In this document: in pieces, positions 42,679-54,223 of the stretch
Layout: each line of letters starts with the position of its first letter
Numbering within the stretch: position 1 is the stretch's first letter
NCBI GenBank assembly: GCA_025766275.1
Contig: JAFKAC010000184.1
Location: 16,208-80,207 of the forward strand
DNA length: 64,000 nt
Source of the DNA: Lactarius indigo
Taxonomy: Eukaryota; Basidiomycota; Agaricomycetes; Russulales; Russulaceae
Reading direction: 5' to 3'
Program-made: the position numbers and the translations under genes
Notes under the pieces: model-generated
Database searches by the model: none
Told to the model about the DNA's origin: nothing
What the model saw: the letters and a program-made list of their open reading frames with translations, nothing else

Positions 42679-44242
42679 GGACGTCGTAGCTGAGAAAGAA
42701 TACTAAACTACTACGTGGAACTTAAACGTCACTTCCAGAGTGGCCCTCATTACATCAGCACAAAGTCACGTCAGCGACTGGGCGAAGCACAAGCACACCG
42801 TGACTCAGCGTCAAGGAAATATTATTGTATCAATATTCGAACTTTACTTTACGACGGCTTTGCAACGAAATTCACACCGCATACTTCATTTTCTGCACAT
42901 TCCTGCACACCTCCCTGCTGATGTCCGTTGGTCGACTTATCCCTCCTCCGAGCCGACTTTGTTCCCGGCGCACCGAACTTCGCGGGCACGTGTTTCGCTT
43001 GTTCGTTCTCTTAAGTTAGTTGTGGCAGCGGCCATGGTAGGGTTCATACGTCTATCGATAATTGTGCCGTCCACTCGGACTGTGTCAGGCCGTGATCGCG
43101 TGATCACTTGTTTATTTAGACGAAACGAAATCGTGAGTGATCCCTCCATTCGATCTATGCCCCAAGTCCCGACATCCCCACAACTACACCCAATACCGAT
43201 TGCCTTCCTCCAGGAGGCACACTGGACCTCCTTTAGAGGAGTTGTGTTGGATCATGTGGTTCGATACCATTCCTCTAAAGAAGGGAGTCAGTAACACTGG
43301 TCTCCATTTATCTACACTGGCAAAGGCCAAGATTTTCACGCTACAAAAACATGGCCTTCGGTGCATGCGAGGAATTCGTGCCTCAATCATCGAATACACG
43401 ACCAACAGCTGCAATCACCTTCGCTCACTCGGCGGTGTCCCAGAACGAGAACGAATTTGCGAGTATCGCCACACTTGTAGATCGCATGCTTACTTACACT
43501 TTTTACAGATTCAATTAATTGAGGCTGCTGGGTTTTGTCCAAACCTAAAGTTCGTCAATACTACTTCTCGTATAGCGGCAAACTTGAAACCCGACATCTC
43601 TCTTTTCTGGTACTGACCCCAACGGTCTGTGGACTTGCTCCGAGAGTCCGCCGCCGCCAGACTGGAGGGCTGTCGGCCTGTGGGTCGAGAACAAGGAAGA
43701 GGGAGGCAACATATTTCGTGATCTGGAACAGATAGAAAGAGACGCGACAGAACATCAAGACCTAAAAAGCCACATACGGTGAACAGAAGGCGCTTGTCGA
43801 GTCAGCTGCCAGTTGATCACCTACACCTCTGCTATTCATTGTTCTCAGTTTCGCATATTCTCTTTGGTGATATTGGTCACCTACTTCGCTGGGATCACAG
43901 CAGCGCGATATATATGAGAACAACCCCGAGATGAGCCAGTTTCCTCCAAGAATTTAGTCATTATAGCAACGAGTGCCGTGTACATTGATAACTGTATCAT
44001 CTGACTGTTGGTTGTTTTTCTCGACCCACCCCTCTGACCCAGTTTCAATGGCAAAGAATTCTGGTCCCTGATTAGTAATTCCGAAGTATCGCATCTACAA
44101 ATTAGGATGAGATCAGACGGTATCGTCATCGCCGAAGCTATGGTAAACCGTGTAAATGACTCAGCACATCTTGTTGCTTAAAAGGCCCACCCTCGGTGCT
44201 TATTCACTCAACGCATACTAGACTGCTACGTTCGCGGTAGAC
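42679..44242. other. Intergenic region with a kinase-like relic
   Basis: Between the disulfide isomerase (minus) and the WD-repeat gene (plus), which are divergent, lies 1.56 kb. Apart from the relic at about 43250-43790 I see no coding sequence; the outer parts should hold the two promoters. Confidence 0.5.
43250..43790 (+). pseudogene. Degenerate fragment resembling a FunK1-type fungal kinase
   Basis: The stretch AAGFCPNLKFVNTTSR then LKPDISLF (to 43611) resembles the N-terminal region of FunK1-like kinases of Basidiomycota. One shifted frame later, DPNGLWTC, DWRAVGLWVENKEEGG and NIFRDLEQIE (43615-43758) continue in protein-like fashion to a stop. The frame change near 43612 and the missing catalytic part mark it as a relic. 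The family call rests on recalled motif patterns. Confidence 0.4.
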
Positions 44243-45704
44243 ATGGCACCAAGCGACCAGCCAACGCACGGAGAAGAGGAAGAAGACGGCGAAGAGTACC
44301 TCGAAGACGGCGATGTATACGCTGAAGTTGATCAAGGCGATGAGCCCATGGACGAGGACGAGGGCGTGGGCGATGAAATCGTCTGGGAGGACAACTCTAT
44401 CCGGCACTTCCCAGGGCACGAGGGACCCGTCTACGCCGTTGCCGCACATCCCATCGCACCTGTGGCGGCGTCCGGCGGCGGAGACGATTTCGGCTACATT
44501 TGGGACGTCACAAACGGCGAGACTATTGTGAAGCTGACGGGTCATGCGGATAGCGTGACGGCGACGGCATTCAGTTCAGATGGCGAGATGGTCTCAACGG
44601 GTGGCATGGACGGTCGGGTCCGAGTGTGGAGAAGGGTCGGAACGGACGATTACAAGACCTGGGAGTTCCTGACCGAGTTGCAAGGGCCCGACGAAGTAAT
44701 GGTACGCCCCTCCACTATTCGCAAGTGCAGACACGGGAATTAATCATCAAATCTTCTACAGTGGTTGCGTTGGCATCCCAAAGGACCAGTATTACTGGCT
44801 GGTTCCAACGACAGCACAGTTTGGCTATGGCAACGTACGAGACAGATAGTATCATGGTTCGATCCGACGAAAACTCATCTTGTGCCACAGTGCCGTCTGG
44901 CAATACGATGCAAGTTTTTGCGGGTCACACAGGGCCTGTTCAGTGCGGAGATTTCACTCCAGACGGTAGGTGAGCGCCACCCGATCGCAAAAGATGCAAA
45001 CGAACGTGTTGCGTTTCTCAGGTAAACGCATCATAACTGCATGCGGTGACAACACCCTTATTTATTGGGACCCCCGGTCGCCCACACCACTTTTCAAGCT
45101 GACAGGGCAAGACGCGCGATTCGATTTGGGTGGCATCACTTCACTCGCCGTCAACCCCGCCTCAACTATTGCCGTTGTCGGCGGGGCGAATGGTGGCGTC
45201 CGCGTCGTCGGCCTGAGCAAAGGGGAGGTCATCTCGGCCCTCGGCGGCCATGCCGAGGAGCAGAGTGTCGAAGCGATTGTCTTCGTCAATATCATCGGCG
45301 CTGTTGATGGCTCTAGCACACCCGCTGCACCGGTCGGTGCGGGCACAGTCGTTACTGGCGCGACAGATGGGAAAGTATGTATATGGGATCTCAACACAAA
45401 TCGGTTGCGTACGACGCTCGAGCATAAAGTAGGTTGCTGCCTTCCCTCGTTTTTGGTTTGGTGGTGACCTTTGATCACATAGGATGCCGTTACGAGCCTG
45501 TTGGTGCACCCAACAAAACCGCATCTCGTCATTTCGTCCTCTGCAGATCATACCCTCCGGACATGGGATGCGCGAGCCGGCGTTCTCGTACGGGAGCACA
45601 AGGGGCATCAAGAGCTCATCAACGGTGCTGCGTTGGGACGTAATGGAGAGGTTGTGGTTAGTGCGGGCGATGATGGTGCTTGCTTGGTTTTTGACACGGA
45701 ATAG
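44243..45704 (+). CDS. sqt1: WD-repeat protein of the AAMP/Sqt1 family (60S ribosome assembly)
   Basis: The start MAPSDQPTHGEEEEDGEEYL opens a strongly acidic N-terminus, characteristic of this family. WD repeats follow (HFPGHEGPVYAVAAHP, LTGHADSVTATAFSSDG, RVRVWRR, WLRWHPKGPVLLAGSNDST, FAGHTGPVQCGDFTPDG, ACGDNTLIYWDPR, TGATDGKVCIWDLN, LRTWDARAG) and the protein ends LVFDTE at 45702-45704. Introns lie at about 44702-44760, 44833-44892, 44967-45020 and 45429-45482. In yeast Sqt1 is the chaperone of ribosomal protein uL16 (Rpl10) in late large-subunit assembly; the acidic N-terminus and beta-propeller seen here fit that. Length about 400 residues is typical. The neighbours are unrelated in function. 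Confidence 0.85.
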
Positions 45705-46084
45705 AAAGACCAACGGACGGGTGAGCAGACTGATATACTGTTATTGTACGATTCACTGCGGTCTTGGAAATCAACTAAGTAGATGTGCTCTTGTCATTCA
45801 GTTCTACCGTAGATCGCTAATTAAGCCTGATCAGCTGCTAAACTAGCTCTAATGAAAACATTGGCCTAACCCTTATTCGACTTTTGCTCGAGACCTGACC
45901 AGGGCTGACCATCGTTGCGGGCTGATTGGGTACTTCGTGGATCGGCACTGTCCTATTGCCACGAATCTGCCTACGTGGCTCGATTTATGGCCGCGTGCGA
46001 ACGCAACGAAGCAGGCGATAAGATACGATATAATTATTCTATACAAGCACGTACACTATAAACGGATAGCCCCTACCTTAAAGC
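45705..46084. other. Convergent intergenic spacer
   Basis: Short spacer between two genes that end towards each other. Nothing coding is seen; it should hold both 3' untranslated regions. Confidence 0.5.
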
Positions 46085-49000
46085 TCACATGTCCCATTCG
46101 TCCCATAGTTGCTCCGTGCGAACGATTGGAGCCCTCGCGTCGATTGCCGTGGTTTGTACTAGCTCCACAAGCTTCTCGCTGAGGCCGCTTGCGTCGTCGA
46201 CATTGCCAGTCATCCCAGCAACGAGCATATCCGATCCCGTCAAACCAGAATGGAGGAGCCGCACATCGTTCGCTTCTATTACCTGGATGAGCCTTCCCGA
46301 GGCAACGGCGCGCACCTCAATGAATCCGGGGGAGAAAAGTAATAGGTGGGGCCCACGATGCGCAAATGCCGAGGCTTTGCACTCCCACGGAATGTAACCA
46401 CCCCCCGGACGAGCGGGCTTGCCGAACTTATTGATGTAGCAACCGAGTTCTAGACAATGATAACTGTCAGACAACGAAGAAGCGAGTGGAGAGGGGTTGA
46501 CCATCGTAGACGATAAGCATCTCGGGCTTCTCACATCTCACTACTCCCAAAGACTTCGCGTCCTCGCACTTCTCTTTGAGTAGACGCAGCGAAGCACCCG
46601 TTGAATCGGAAAAATCTGGCGCCAACATCGGCGAGGAAACTGTCATACTTCATGGACGGTCAATACATAATCGAGTGAGTAAAGGTAAACTCACTTCATC
46701 GGTTTCAAGATATAAACGGATTTTGACGCGCAAATTGCTACAGAATGGGGAAGAAATGACACGTCGTACGTATCTCGTGGAACAGGCACCGGCTGTTACA
46801 GATTGATTAGTTGGACATTCAATCTTTCGAGGAAGTGTTGGGAGACTGACAGAACCAAAGGACCGATATGAGGATGCGATGCGATTCTCGTTCGGGTGAA
46901 TCGGTTCTAGTATGCTCAACGTAACGTTCAAAAAACTCTTCGTCGCGTAGGCAACTGTTTGAAGGTGAACCACTGGGTGCTGGCCGGAAATAATATTGAA
47001 TTGCTTACCCATAGTTCGATTAGCAACACGACCTGCTTTACAAAATAGGACATTCCCCTCTTTCTGAGCTAGCCTTTCAGCAGAGTCGTTGAGTTCCTGA
47101 ATCGTTGCACCTCCCTGAGAAACGCGGATAAACAGATCGAGAGGATAGGAAAATAGAGCAGTTTCACAATGGACAATGACATTGTTGGACTCGGGGAGGG
47201 CGATTATGGAAGTTGGCTTAATGAAGTCCAAAACTCTTCGGAACGCTGCCCTCAATCGAGTCAGTCATTGAGAGAGGAAAGAACGCGGTAACTCACAAGA
47301 GTCTGTACGCATGCCAACGTGAATGCCATTGGTGCAGCCTACAGCGAGATAGTTCCTACCTTGGCTTGCTAAAAGTATCATGAGCGTTGATCGGCAGGAA
47401 GGCAAAGCACTCACGAAGTACAGCTGCGCATAAGATGCGACCAGTAAAGCGGGTCCCCTGGGCATACGGTATGCGAGAAGGAACACGGAAGAAGCCGTCG
47501 TTCAGAGGTTGGGGCGCATACCACTGCGGTCGATGATGAGGTTAGGAAGGTCAAAACGGGTGTAGAAGTACCTTGTTTGCGTCTTGCCTGGCTTTCCGCA
47601 CACCAATCGCCTCGACTAGTGCTTTGTGCCACCTTTCCCTTGCCGCCGTCGTCGGTGCGTAAAGGGTGTACCGACGATCTGCCCTAGCGCCAGCATGATA
47701 TATGGAAAATGGGTACACGTTCTGCTTGGTCGAACTTATGTTGATGAAGCTGCCATTGTCTGCACGCTCCTTTCGAACTTCTGGGGCGCCATCAAAAGAC
47801 CCTAATCCGAGATATTCAAGTGGGATTGGCTATACGAGGAAACTTGGGTAAGCGAAGAAGCCCCAGGAACAGGGCAGCAGAGCCATTTACCCTCCACACA
47901 AAACGTCGCTTTATCGTCGTTGGTGATTTCGTTTCCTCGTTGAGTAACAAGACTTGTACAAGTCAGTAGATCTAAGAGAGGGACGACGGCGTGACTACGC
48001 ACAGTAGTTGTCTGACAAGGCACCAAAAACATCGCTCCACGAACGGCGGGCGTCGGATTTCTGCCTTACAAGGGGTCCAGAATGGACCAGAGTTCTAGAC
48101 TCGTCATCCACGTCTAGGTCCTGGAAGGGATTGTGAGCGAAGAATCGTCATATACGTCGGACTTACAGTGACTTCCCCGGGTGGAAAGACCAAGGTTTCG
48201 TAAAGTGTCCGATAGTTGACCTTGCCTTCTGCGGCTGTGATTCCAGGTTCTGAGCTCTTAATGAAGTCTTGCATGACAGTGAGGACTATGGGAATTGTTT
48301 CAAGGTCTGGATGATCCGCGGCGGTCAGCTTCTGAATTCGCTCAAGAACCAACTTCAATCTGGGCAATCGAGTGATAGGACGAGAGAGTAAGGTCTTAAA
48401 ATCACGTTTTCTCAAACGAGGATCTTCCGAGCACTTTCGGATGAAGTCATTGTAGCGAGGATTCTGGTCAAGTTCTTTCCTATGAAGTTCCAACGACAAA
48501 GGGGAGTGTTTGATATAGGACTCGTATTCAGGTGTGAACCAGAACGCGTCTAGGACCGGTCAATCAAGGGAATTAGGTATGCCATGGAACATGGCTTACA
48601 ATCTAGAATGATGTCTGCTACGCTCTGTACAAGAGGATGCTGATCCCTCTGGCGTGTCAGAAGAGTCCCGAGCATGCGTTGATGATGGCCCGATATCTTG
48701 TTCAAATTCCAAAATACTTCGGAAACGAACGTCTTTCCCCTCGCTTCACTCATCACTTCGTATGGGGCACTTAATAGTGGCGTGATGTAGACCTAGAAGC
48801 AGACTCAGTCGCACAGTCGGGGAAGATCGAACTGATCATACATCTTGTACGATCCGCAGGTCGTTGACATAGTCTAGTTCTGACTTGAATACCTCGAACA
48901 AGGCGGACTGCCTCTCGACCTCTTTCTTTCCAAGAGCTTCGAGTGCCTGGGGCGGGACGAACCGAGCCCATTCTTGCTGGGATTCAGGGACATTGCCGGC

Positions 49001-49697
49001 TTGAAATGATTCCAATCCTGCTGGCGAGTCAAGACTATCCATGCATCGTATTAATTCACGTGCATATTGTCGTCAGAACTGGCTGATACCTGGGTTTACT
49101 AGTGTCCAGAGGTGTCTCTGGAGCCACGTGCTGGGTCAGAGGCTGGATACAATTAGCGTCGGCTGTCAACGAATTCGATGAACCAAACGCCACCTGTGCG
49201 TCATTGATTTCAGGGTTGGCGATGAAATTACGGGGCGGGAGGGCAGGAGGGGGGGCAGGACTTGGTCGAGGGGAAATTCCCTGATCACTCCTATAGTCCC
49301 GATTGGGAGGTGTGAGTGGCCGATAGGTGGCCTTGCCTGAGCTCGCGCGATATAGTTGAGGCTCAGGAAACTTCAGGGTCCCCGAGTCCAGCGCATACGA
49401 GCTGATCGCCCTCTGGCGTTGGAAAGTTGGAGGAGAGAAATCATGCTGATTTGTCGAGCTAGGAGAGAGGTAGTCGTACTGCGGAAAGGGAGTGGGTGAG
49501 GCTTGTCGATAAGAGTTCTGAACCAAATCCGACGTCGATGGGGGGTCGGGTTGGGGCTGTCGCCTTGAGCCTCGGTTGCTTGGTGACGTTGACGTTGGGA
49601 TTGACTGCATGCCAATAATAACTTTGAAGAGTATTGTGCGACTAGTGACTGTAGCTGTAAAAGGTTGACCACTCTCTGACTCTGCCTTTCCTTTCAT
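46085..49697 (-). CDS. Rho guanine nucleotide exchange factor with DH, PH and CNH domains (Rom2 type)
   Basis: The N-terminus (49697, or 49610 at MQSIPTSTSPSNRGSR) is Ser/Pro-rich and disordered. The DH domain follows (LFEVFKSELDYVNDLRIVQ, VFWNLNKISGHHQRML, KELDQNPRYNDFIRKC, LLSRPITRLPRLKLVLERIQ), then a PH domain (RTLVHSGPLVRQKS, WSDVFGALSDNYLL, RRYTLYAPTTAARERWHKAL) and a C-terminal citron-homology/CNH domain (NYLAVGCTNGIHVGMR, IIALPESNNVIVHCETALF, YPLDLF, PWECKASAFAHRGPHLLLF), ending at 46085-46087. This layout is that of fungal Rho1 activators Rom1/Rom2, which load GTP on Rho1 at the plasma membrane for cell-wall integrity signalling. Numerous short introns interrupt it. Its start lies only about 90-180 bp from the divergent gene at 49789. 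Confidence 0.85.
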
Positions 49698-49788
49698 CTC
49701 CCCGACATACTCAAACTGGCGTTGGTTTTTAAAGGTGCCGTTATCCCCTGCCTTACGCCTCGTTGTCTAAAACTTTTCACTTCAGTGC
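49698..49788. promoter_or_regulatory. Compact divergent promoter between RhoGEF and an unknown gene
   Basis: Only 91 bp separate the outermost possible start codons (178 bp if the RhoGEF starts at 49610). Shared control is inferred from the spacing. Confidence 0.45.
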
Positions 49789-52011
49789 ATGCCAGTCAAC
49801 GGCGAACCCACTCTGCCCGTCCAAGTCGAAGACGATGGATCGCTGTTCGGTTCCCCTCCATCATCTCCGGTCAGAGGTAGGTCACCGCAACTAGCGCTAC
49901 CCACAGGCCCAAGGTCTGCAGAAAACGTGGGGACCATTGCACTTCCTGGTTCCCATTACTATTCTGAACTTGCCCTCGATCCGGCAGTTTTACATTCGGA
50001 CGGTCGAACACCAACGAGAATTTCAGACACACCTTCCACGATCCCTCAGATCTCCTCTTCATCCACCTTGCATTCTTCTTCCTTTAACCCGGCACCGTCC
50101 CACAAATCGTCCAAGGCTCCCAGAAACTCACATAATGGTAAGGAGCGTTCTACCACGCCACGCCCCCCTGCCCCAACAATCGACTTCCCCGATCCCAGTG
50201 AACCCCTGCCTTCCAACTTCCTGCGTAGTCAACAGGCCCTGCTGGGGCACGCGGGCCTGATTGGTGGATTGAAACCGTCGACTCTTTCCATAAGGTATCA
50301 CAAAGGCGCGACATCGCAGAATCCGATTATCATCGAAGATGAGCTCGACCCACCATTGTTAGGAAAGCACAGTACCCTTTCCCTCACTTCTACTCCCCTT
50401 CCACCCCCGACGAGCGAAGAGGTCGTTTCATCTCTCGTAAAGCAGAGAAATATCTTCCCTGTGCTGGAGTCTTTGCTGCGACTACTTTCAGGTACAGGCG
50501 TCCCCTGCACTTCTCCGGTGGCCACGTTCTCTTGTCCTTCTGATTTCGCAAGCTCGAGTTCTGGTGGATCAGGACCAGCACTAAAGCGTCGAAAACTCAA
50601 TTCAGTTCCTGCGGGGGCCGCGGATTGGGATGTACCATACCCTTTCCAACAAGGAGAAGGACCAAGCCAATATCGCCGCCATTGGGAAAAGGAGCGCCTC
50701 AAACAACTTCTTTCTCAGCTTGTAGTCCTTATCAAAGGCGCCAGGCGATCTGCTGCTACCAGGACATACCTTCAACAACACGCAGGTCGTTCATCTACTG
50801 TCCCTCTACCTCAGGAGTCGTCGAGCCAGATGACCTCTCAGCAGCAGCCCATTCCTCCTGATATGCAATCCCGAGACAAAGACGACACGCCGCCTGGCCA
50901 TCTCCAAATCAAGGATATCACCAACACGCCAACGATACTGCATCAGGTTCCACAGATACCAGCGGCCACACCATTGGATGACTTCATGTCGTTTCTCTGT
51001 TCTCCTACGCCTCGCGAGTCTACCCCATCCAATCTTACGCCGTCCTCATCGTCTTTCGAATTTCTCCCACATCACCATTCCCAAACTTCCTCACATTCCA
51101 CCGCTTCTAATCAACTCTCGCCAGACGTTCAGAGGCTGCTGACCATAATTCGCCAAAGCTCGATACAGACCGTAGTCGCTAGCGGCGAATCTCCTGGACT
51201 GACAGACCCACATTCATCCTGTTCTAATTCTGCAGACCAGCTTCCGTTGCACGAGAACGCCATCGCTACCAGCTCAACCCCAGACTCCGTGATCGATCCG
51301 GCACTATTGGACATATCACATAATCACCATTCAGACCTAGTTGATCCTTCAGTAAACTCTACTGGTCAGGATCCCCCAACGCCGACAATGTTGCAATCCC
51401 CTATTACGTCGACCAGCTCCCTCTTTGGCCCCCTGACACCCCGGGAGGACCTCTACTCAGAACCGGATGTCTATCGACCGGAGCAAGGTACGTTGCAACT
51501 GTCGTCTCGTTTCTTTCATAGTCCTCAAACGCGAGTTACTCCTATAGCGGAAGATCCAATTAGGGCTGCTACTTTATTGCTACAGGCCCTGATATCTGCA
51601 CCGTCACAAGCAACTCAGTCGAAGGCACAATCGCAGCCACCCCCTTCCTCACATTTTCTGAGCGGGGAGTTACAATCCCCAGTGCCAACTTTACCTTCAG
51701 AACAGTTTGAGACCTCGACAACTACGGCAACACCCCCAATATCCAGGGCTTCTTCAGCGGCGCCGAGACCATGGCCAGCTGCACCCGGGACCGCCCCACC
51801 TTCCAGGGTTCCTTCCGTAATGGACCAACGGCGCCCAAGCCGGGCTTCCACCGGAAGCAAAGCACTGAACAAGCAAGAGATAATACAGCGTGCAAAGGAG
51901 CGACGACAGCAGCTCATTGCAGAGCTGGAAAAGGCGAAGGTGGAGCTTTGGGAGGCAACAATCGAACAGGGTGTGTTAAGCCATCTGATGAAGGACCACG
52001 GTCGTCTGTAA
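49789..52011 (+). CDS. Unrecognised 740-residue Ser/Pro-rich protein with C-terminal coiled coil
   Basis: An uninterrupted frame starts MPVNGEPTLPVQVEDDGSLF. Most of it is low-complexity Ser/Thr/Pro-rich, with many SP/TP sites. Two ordered-looking parts stand out: a helical segment at about residues 215-330 (LVKQRNIFPVLESLLRLLSG, RRHWEKERLKQLLSQLVVLI) and the end at about 695-740 (LNKQEIIQRAKERRQQLIAE, LEKAKVELWEATIEQG), a probable coiled coil. Predicted disorder with terminal helices would fit a scaffold or regulator in the nucleus, but no family is recognised. It has no intron, unlike its neighbours. It is divergent from the RhoGEF. Confidence 0.85.
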   Translation: MPVNGEPTLPVQVEDDGSLFGSPPSSPVRGRSPQLALPTGPRSAENVGTIALPGSHYYSELALDPAVLHSDGRTPTRISDTPSTIPQISSSSTLHSSSFNPAPSHKSSKAPRNSHNGKERSTTPRPPAPTIDFPDPSEPLPSNFLRSQQALLGHAGLIGGLKPSTLSIRYHKGATSQNPIIIEDELDPPLLGKHSTLSLTSTPLPPPTSEEVVSSLVKQRNIFPVLESLLRLLSGTGVPCTSPVATFSCPSDFASSSSGGSGPALKRRKLNSVPAGAADWDVPYPFQQGEGPSQYRRHWEKERLKQLLSQLVVLIKGARRSAATRTYLQQHAGRSSTVPLPQESSSQMTSQQQPIPPDMQSRDKDDTPPGHLQIKDITNTPTILHQVPQIPAATPLDDFMSFLCSPTPRESTPSNLTPSSSSFEFLPHHHSQTSSHSTASNQLSPDVQRLLTIIRQSSIQTVVASGESPGLTDPHSSCSNSADQLPLHENAIATSSTPDSVIDPALLDISHNHHSDLVDPSVNSTGQDPPTPTMLQSPITSTSSLFGPLTPREDLYSEPDVYRPEQGTLQLSSRFFHSPQTRVTPIAEDPIRAATLLLQALISAPSQATQSKAQSQPPPSSHFLSGELQSPVPTLPSEQFETSTTTATPPISRASSAAPRPWPAAPGTAPPSRVPSVMDQRRPSRASTGSKALNKQEIIQRAKERRQQLIAELEKAKVELWEATIEQGVLSHLMKDHGRL

Positions 52012-52287
52012 AAGTTGATTGGTAATCCCGCTGTTCTGGTAGACAGCTTATTGTGCATCACACATGATGAATAATTGACACCGTGCGACAGACACGGGAA
52101 CGTTCGCCACGCTTCGTGATCGTGAAGAGCATCAGGAGCGACCTCGTCGTAATTGCGCTCGCCTACACGGATGCTTATAAGTTATGCTGACGCGATTTGA
52201 TCTGCGGCCGGCCGAAAGGCGACCGGCGTGAAGTCGACCCAGTTCATTTAAAAGCAGCTACGACGCTGACTGGAAAGTCGCCAAAAA
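52012..52287. other. Short intergenic spacer
   Basis: Contains the 3' end of the upstream gene and the promoter of the oxidoreductase; a TTTAAAAG word at 52247-52254 lies about 40 bp before the start codon. Confidence 0.4.
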
Positions 52288-53762
52288 ATGTCCCAAAAAC
52301 ACTACACACAAATCGTGCTCAATGAGCGCCCCATCACAGACATCACGCCCACCACTTTTCGTATTGAGAAGGTGCCTTTCAATCTCAAGCCTGGTGCAGG
52401 TGAAGTCCTCGTGCAAGTCAACTGGCTTTCACTAGACCCTGTTATGCGGGGCTGGTTAAGCGATGCTAGGAGCTACCTCCCCCTTGTTCAAATTGGTGAA
52501 GTCATGCGGTCTCTTGGTTTGGCCACCGTTGTGCAGGTAGGTGTAGGCTCCGAACTCCAACCTGGTGATGTTGTGCAGTGCATGCCTGGTAGGTCACATC
52601 AATACTGGTGCTCGCTCGCGAACTTTGTGCTTATGGGCAAGTTGGACGGAGTTTACTGTCTTGAAAGAAAAGGCAGCCCGAAAACTTGAGTGAGCGCAGT
52701 CAGTCATGAGTTAGGTTATAGACTAAGACGTACTAGGATTCCACCAGGGGGTCAGCTACTCGACCTTTTGGGACCTTTGGGACCTAGTGGTGCGTAGCTT
52801 ATAGCGTTTCTGCGAACCGTCATCTAATTTGACCACGCTTCAGGTGGCGTAACGGCTTATTTCGTATGTCGTTATTGTCGGGGTTTCGCCTGCATGCTTC
52901 TAATCGTGCAACTCAGGGTCTGTTGGACGTTGCAAAGATCAAAGCTGGTGAGACTCTGGTCGTCTCTGCCGCTGCCGGCTCTGTGGGATCTGTGGCATGT
53001 CAGATCGGTAAAATATATGGCGCGAAAGTGATTGGAATTGCTGGCTCAGACGACAAGTGTCGCTGGCTCAAAGAAGAGCTCAAGATAGACGCAGCCCTGA
53101 ACTATAAGAGCCCAACGTTCCAGGACGAGTTCAAAGACGCAGTTGGATACCTCGATGTGTTCTTTGACAACGTCGGTGGTGAGATATTGGACTTTGCATT
53201 GACGAGGTTGAACAAGGGAGCGCGGATTGCTTTGTGCGGTGAGTCACGCACGGCCCAGTACGCGGGTCAAGGTCACGGTCGTGATCACTGATATCCTTCG
53301 TTAGGTGCCATATCCCAGTACAGTGCGCTAATCGCGTGCGTACTCGGACTAATTATTGACGCTCATGTCCGTTTAGTTGCACCAGAGACAAAGGGTATCT
53401 CTGCTTACGTAAATATCGTTTCAACGAGCAAAGATCGAAGGCTTTGTTATGTAAGAATACGACTTCTGTCTTCCGAGTCCGGCCTCTGACTGAGAGCGCC
53501 ATCTCTCGTAGTGCTGACTATGCCGGTCGCTTTCCTGAGGCTTTTACCGACCTCGGCAAGTGGATTTCCGAGGGTCGTATAATTCGCAAGTTCCACGTCG
53601 TCGAGGGGTTGGAAAAGGCACCAGAGTCGCTCCCCCTGCTGTTCTCTGGAGGAAACACAGGAAAACTGTTTGTTCCTCCGTCCCCTTGTCCTCACATTAT
53701 TTCTCTGATTCGTTGGGCTTTTTAGGGTAGTCCACGTTTCAGGCCCTGATGGGGACCTTTAA
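52288..53762 (+). pseudogene. Medium-chain NADP-dependent oxidoreductase (leukotriene B4 dehydrogenase/CurA type), apparently frameshifted
   Basis: The start MSQKHYTQIVLNERPITDI leads into the GroES-like part (VLVQVNWLSLDPVMRGWLSD, QIGEVMRSLGLATVVQV). Six short introns follow; exons encode WTEFTVLKEKAARKLE, GGQLLDLLGPLG, GVTAYF, and the Rossmann part LVVSAAAGSVGSVACQIGK, VIGIAGSDDKCRWLKEEL, VFFDNVGGEILDFALTRL, GARIALC, GAISQY. Near 53423 the frame breaks: NIVS is followed by QRAKIEGFV only after a 2-bp loss (or 1-bp gain). The last exons encode DYAGRFPEAFTDLGKWI, RKFHVVEGLEKAPESLP and end VVHVSGPDGDL at 53760-53762. No zinc-binding residues are present, as usual for this group. Unless the shift is a sequence error, the enzyme lacks its end and is inactive. 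Confidence 0.8.
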
Positions 53763-54148
53763 ACAAATGGTGAAAATATCTAACCGATATCTATTACGAA
53801 CTACTTCTGAGCTGATTCCTTCGAATAGTTCGTGACCTGTTTATCGGCACCATGTCTCTCTCCCTATGGACTGCATTGCGTAGAAGCGGCACTCTGAAAT
53901 CAACTAAGCATGGAACCGAGCTTGTCATTGAGAGCGCACTCTATCTTGCCTCGAATATCATTTAATCAATACCTTCGAAATGCCAAACACGAGTCGTAGT
54001 CCTTCCTGTCCATCCGACACGGATAATAAGCACTTACTTGCCACCTTCCGCTCCGTGACGGTGCCTCATGCCTCAAGCCTGACCCGGTAGAGGTTCCCAG
54101 TGTTGGCCGAATGTCCACGACGCCGCTATACGTAACTGACAAACCAGA

Positions 54149-54223
54149 AGCTATCTCCTTCGTATGCAGATCGGCGATGTCACTCGGTCCATCGGACTGA
54201 GCACCGTTGTGGAGGTTGTGAAG
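54149..54223 (+). pseudogene. Relic of a second oxidoreductase copy
   Basis: The translated phrase MQIGDVTRSIGLSTVVEVVK matches VQIGEVMRSLGLATVVQV of the gene at 52288 at the same place relative to a splice site, with synonymous changes. Nothing else of the gene is recognisable nearby. Confidence 0.55.

Noticed and set aside
46065..46080. GCCCCTACCTTA resembling the end of the mariner-like inverted repeat
   Set aside because: Only about 12 bp match, with no second end or TA-flanked partner nearby; chance similarity is likely.
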